DNA of 31,649 bases from a virus, in IMG/VR virus record IMGVR_UViG_3300036716_000446, positions 1 through 31,649 of that record. One strand, given 5' to 3'. The notes beneath the pieces are model-generated. The model made no database searches and had not been told where the DNA came from. It worked only from the letters and a program-made list of their open reading frames with translations. A program made the translations under genes and the position numbers. Of the stretch, positions 30,079 to 31,649 are shown in pieces. Each line of letters starts with the position of its first letter. The stretch's first letter is position 1.

Positions 30079-31416
30079 TTAATTTTTAACATCGGAAAAC
30101 TTGACCGCTTGAGAAATACCTTGTACATATTTACTCATCACAGTTCCGTCTTCTAATGTTCCCTGATCAACGCTATCTTCTAGCTTATCGCTATCATCTG
30201 CTTTCGCTTTAGGAAAATAATTTTCCTTGATAACATTTAGTTTAGAAGTGTACATCTCTTCGTTGTCGTAAGTTACGTCAGCGATTAGAGTTGCAAACTT
30301 TTCAACCTCTGTTTCAGCTAGATCGTCAACCACGGAACGGAATACTCTTTCCTTTTGCAGTTGTTCCCTGTCTTCGCTGATTTCAACGGACTTGTTAATC
30401 TCTTCGTCTAACTTAGATTTTAACTCGTCTATTTCTTTTTGTTGAGTTGTTAGTACATCGAATTTTTCTTCAGGAACATCGATGTAATGGTTTTGGAATG
30501 TCTCTTTAAGATCTTTAATAAAGCTCTCAGTGATTTCATTCTTAAGACCATTCTCAACAGCTAGTTCATTCTCTGACATCCATTGCTCAGTTACATAACT
30601 GAGATATTTGTCAATGTTTTCTACTAGCTTTGCTTTAGCTTCTTCGAAAGCCTTATTGGCTTCCTCAACAAGTTCGTCTTCAATAGAATCGATTTGTTGA
30701 TTGACTCGAGCTACAACGACAGTCTCAAATAATGAGGCTGCTTTTGTTTTGAATTCTTCTGAAAGATGCTCTTCGTCGGCAAATAAGTTAGCAATGTCTT
30801 CTTCAAAAAGTGTTTCGGAAGATTCTTCCTCTTCTTCATCAGTTTCTTCAGCGACGACTTCTTCTTCTGCCTCTGCTGTTACTTCTTCTTCCTTTGGTGC
30901 TTCCTCAACAGTATCTTCTTCTGCTACGACTTCATCTTCAGTCTCAATAACTTCTTCTAAAGTTTCTTCGCCTTCGCTACCTTCTTCACTCTCGCCAACA
31001 GGTCCTCTGTTGCCTGCTGAGCTAGGTTGGTTAACTACTGTACGAGCGTCCGTAGTATCTGTGTAGTTAGGTGCTTTACCAGCACCGTCACCTTCTAGTC
31101 CAGGAGCCTTAGATGCTTTATCTGAAGCTGCCTTTCCTACTGGGCTTGTTAATCCACCTTCTGGGTTGCTAGTACCACTAAGGTCTTGCTGCTCAGGATT
31201 AGGATTGGAATTACCTTGTAAAGGATTAGTTTTGTCACCAGCTGTTTTGTCCAACGGACGGTGTGGGTCCGCGGAAGATGTAGGTAAGTTAGCTCTTGAA
31301 CTACCGCCTTGCATAGGTGGTTGTCGATCGCCAGCTTCCTGTTCATCTATAACTGCTACGGTATCGTCTTGCAACTTACCTTCAAGCAGTTCTCTGATTT
31401 TGGATTCTACTCCCAT
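30079..31416 (-). CDS. 22: Prohead core scaffold protein, T4 gp22-like
   Basis: 445 residues, larger than T4 gp22 (269) as in other marine T4-likes. Residues 30-140 are Gly/Pro/Asn-rich and probably disordered. Residues about 145-205 are extremely acidic (Glu/Asp runs). The remainder is long helices and coiled coil (EELVEEANKAFEEAKAKLVENIDKYLSYV, KEIDELKSKLDEEINKSVEI). Position just before 23 and the acidic helical make-up fit a scaffold that is later cut by the protease. Ribosome site AAGGAGA, 9 bases before ATG. Confidence 0.88.
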   Translation of the reverse strand: MGVESKIRELLEGKLQDDTVAVIDEQEAGDRQPPMQGGSSRANLPTSSADPHRPLDKTAGDKTNPLQGNSNPNPEQQDLSGTSNPEGGLTSPVGKAASDKASKAPGLEGDGAGKAPNYTDTTDARTVVNQPSSAGNRGPVGESEEGSEGEETLEEVIETEDEVVAEEDTVEEAPKEEEVTAEAEEEVVAEETDEEEEESSETLFEEDIANLFADEEHLSEEFKTKAASLFETVVVARVNQQIDSIEDELVEEANKAFEEAKAKLVENIDKYLSYVTEQWMSENELAVENGLKNEITESFIKDLKETFQNHYIDVPEEKFDVLTTQQKEIDELKSKLDEEINKSVEISEDREQLQKERVFRSVVDDLAETEVEKFATLIADVTYDNEEMYTSKLNVIKENYFPKAKADDSDKLEDSVDQGTLEDGTVMSKYVQGISQAVKFSDVKN

Positions 31417-31467
31417 TTCTTCTCTCCTTATTTTCGGATTATCTAGTTTTTATATAATCTAATAAAC

Positions 31468-31481
31468 TATTTATATTTATA
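31468..31481 (-). promoter_or_regulatory. Tandem overlapping late promoter boxes of gene 22
   Basis: TATAAATA occurs twice, at 31468-31475 and 31474-31481, offset by 6 bases. Starts are expected near 31462 and 31468, before a leader of about 50 bases. Confidence 0.82.
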
Positions 31482-31491
31482 CAGATTTCTA

Positions 31492-31647
31492 TTAGATTTT
31501 GGACAGTTTTTCTAAGAAATTGTTAAAGACTTGGAGCTTTTCTTCTTCTAAATGTGCTGAATTTGCACCAGAAATAGTGGCTCTAGCCTCTTCAATATCT
31601 TGTTCTGTCCATTTACCATTAACAAAAATCCATTCCTTACCCTCCAT
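31492..31647 (-). CDS. Small protein upstream of 22, start uncertain (window edge)
   Basis: 51 residues if it starts at ATG 31647, hydrophilic and helical (EQDIEEARATISGANSAHLEEEKLQVFNNFLEKLSKI). The ATG is two bases from the window edge, so it may instead be an internal Met of a longer gene. In T4 the prohead protease 21 lies upstream of 22, but no protease motif can be seen in this piece. Confidence 0.6.
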   Translation of the reverse strand: MEGKEWIFVNGKWTEQDIEEARATISGANSAHLEEEKLQVFNNFLEKLSKI

Positions 31648-31649
31648 AA

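Noticed and set aside
1-31649. tRNA genes, CRISPR arrays, insertion sequences and integrase/attachment sites
   Set aside because: I looked for cloverleaf-like stretches, regularly spaced repeats and transposase or integrase motifs and saw none that could be supported.

Overview
The window is part of the genome of a marine-type T4-superfamily myovirus (a virulent tailed phage). The evidence is a set of T4 core genes in T4-like order, nearly all on the minus strand: 22 (core scaffold), 23 (major capsid), uvsY, uvsW, 55 (late sigma factor), 47, 46, 45 (sliding clamp) and 44 (clamp loader). TATAAATA late-promoter boxes stand in front of 22, 23 and other late genes. Small Sm-like, DUF3310, CobS/CobT-like, ClpP-like, peptide deformylase and IscU/IscA-like genes resemble the accessory sets of oceanic T4-like phages (cyanophages, pelagiphages). 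No photosynthesis gene is present. The host is probably an AT-rich Gram-negative marine bacterium, since the phage carries an outer-membrane receptor and exported proteins. The exact host cannot be told from the sequence.

Layout, in transcription order (right to left). 31649-28756: a small virion-region gene, scaffold 22 and capsid 23 under late promoters. 28724-27896: two plus-strand genes, a sulfotransferase-like gene and a 71-aa protein, closed by a strong two-way terminator. 27861-25962: IscU- and IscA-like Fe-S genes, a 51-aa very basic protein and a virion protein with a cadherin-like tail. 25990-22985: uvsY, uvsW, an Sm-like protein and sigma 55. 22980-16866: a tightly coupled 7-deazaguanine operon (queE, two small membrane proteins, a phosphoribosyltransferase, folE, a DEDD exonuclease, a dpdA-like DNA guanine transglycosylase, a possible 23-aa membrane peptide, a QueD-like T-fold protein, a glycosyltransferase and queD). 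16863-13908: 47, 46 and glutaredoxin. 13908-10256: SET-domain protein, peptide deformylase, a conserved 117-aa protein, ClpP-like protease, a 41-aa exported peptide and a TonB-dependent receptor. 10209-6110: CobT-like and CobS-like proteins and DUF3310. 6066-3937: a late cassette of a small unknown protein, a crotonase and an SGNH-like protein. 3940-1: 45, a small protein, peroxiredoxin, 44, a ribbon-helix-helix protein, and an exported protein that fuses a c-type cytochrome to a copper type II monooxygenase; it runs off the left edge.

How the parts fit. Most minus-strand genes overlap by 1, 4 or 8 bases (ATGA, TAATG), so they form long translationally coupled operons. Six promoters share one architecture: TTGAYT-like -35, 17-base spacer, yATAAT-like -10, and GGTT always at spacer positions 4-7. 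They drive 45, cobS, cobT, queE, uvsY and iscU. For uvsY and queE the predicted transcript starts at or within about two bases of the ATG. Late genes carry TATAAATA instead.

The most notable system is the deazaguanine operon. FolE, QueD and QueE lead from GTP to 7-carboxy-7-deazaguanine, and a DpdA-like enzyme could exchange that base into DNA. No queC is seen. A glycosyltransferase lies between the two T-fold genes, and a purine-type phosphoribosyltransferase could recycle the guanine that DpdA releases. Also unusual are the cytochrome/copper monooxygenase, the phage-borne TonB-dependent receptor coupled to a tiny exported peptide, and the late crotonase/SGNH pair.
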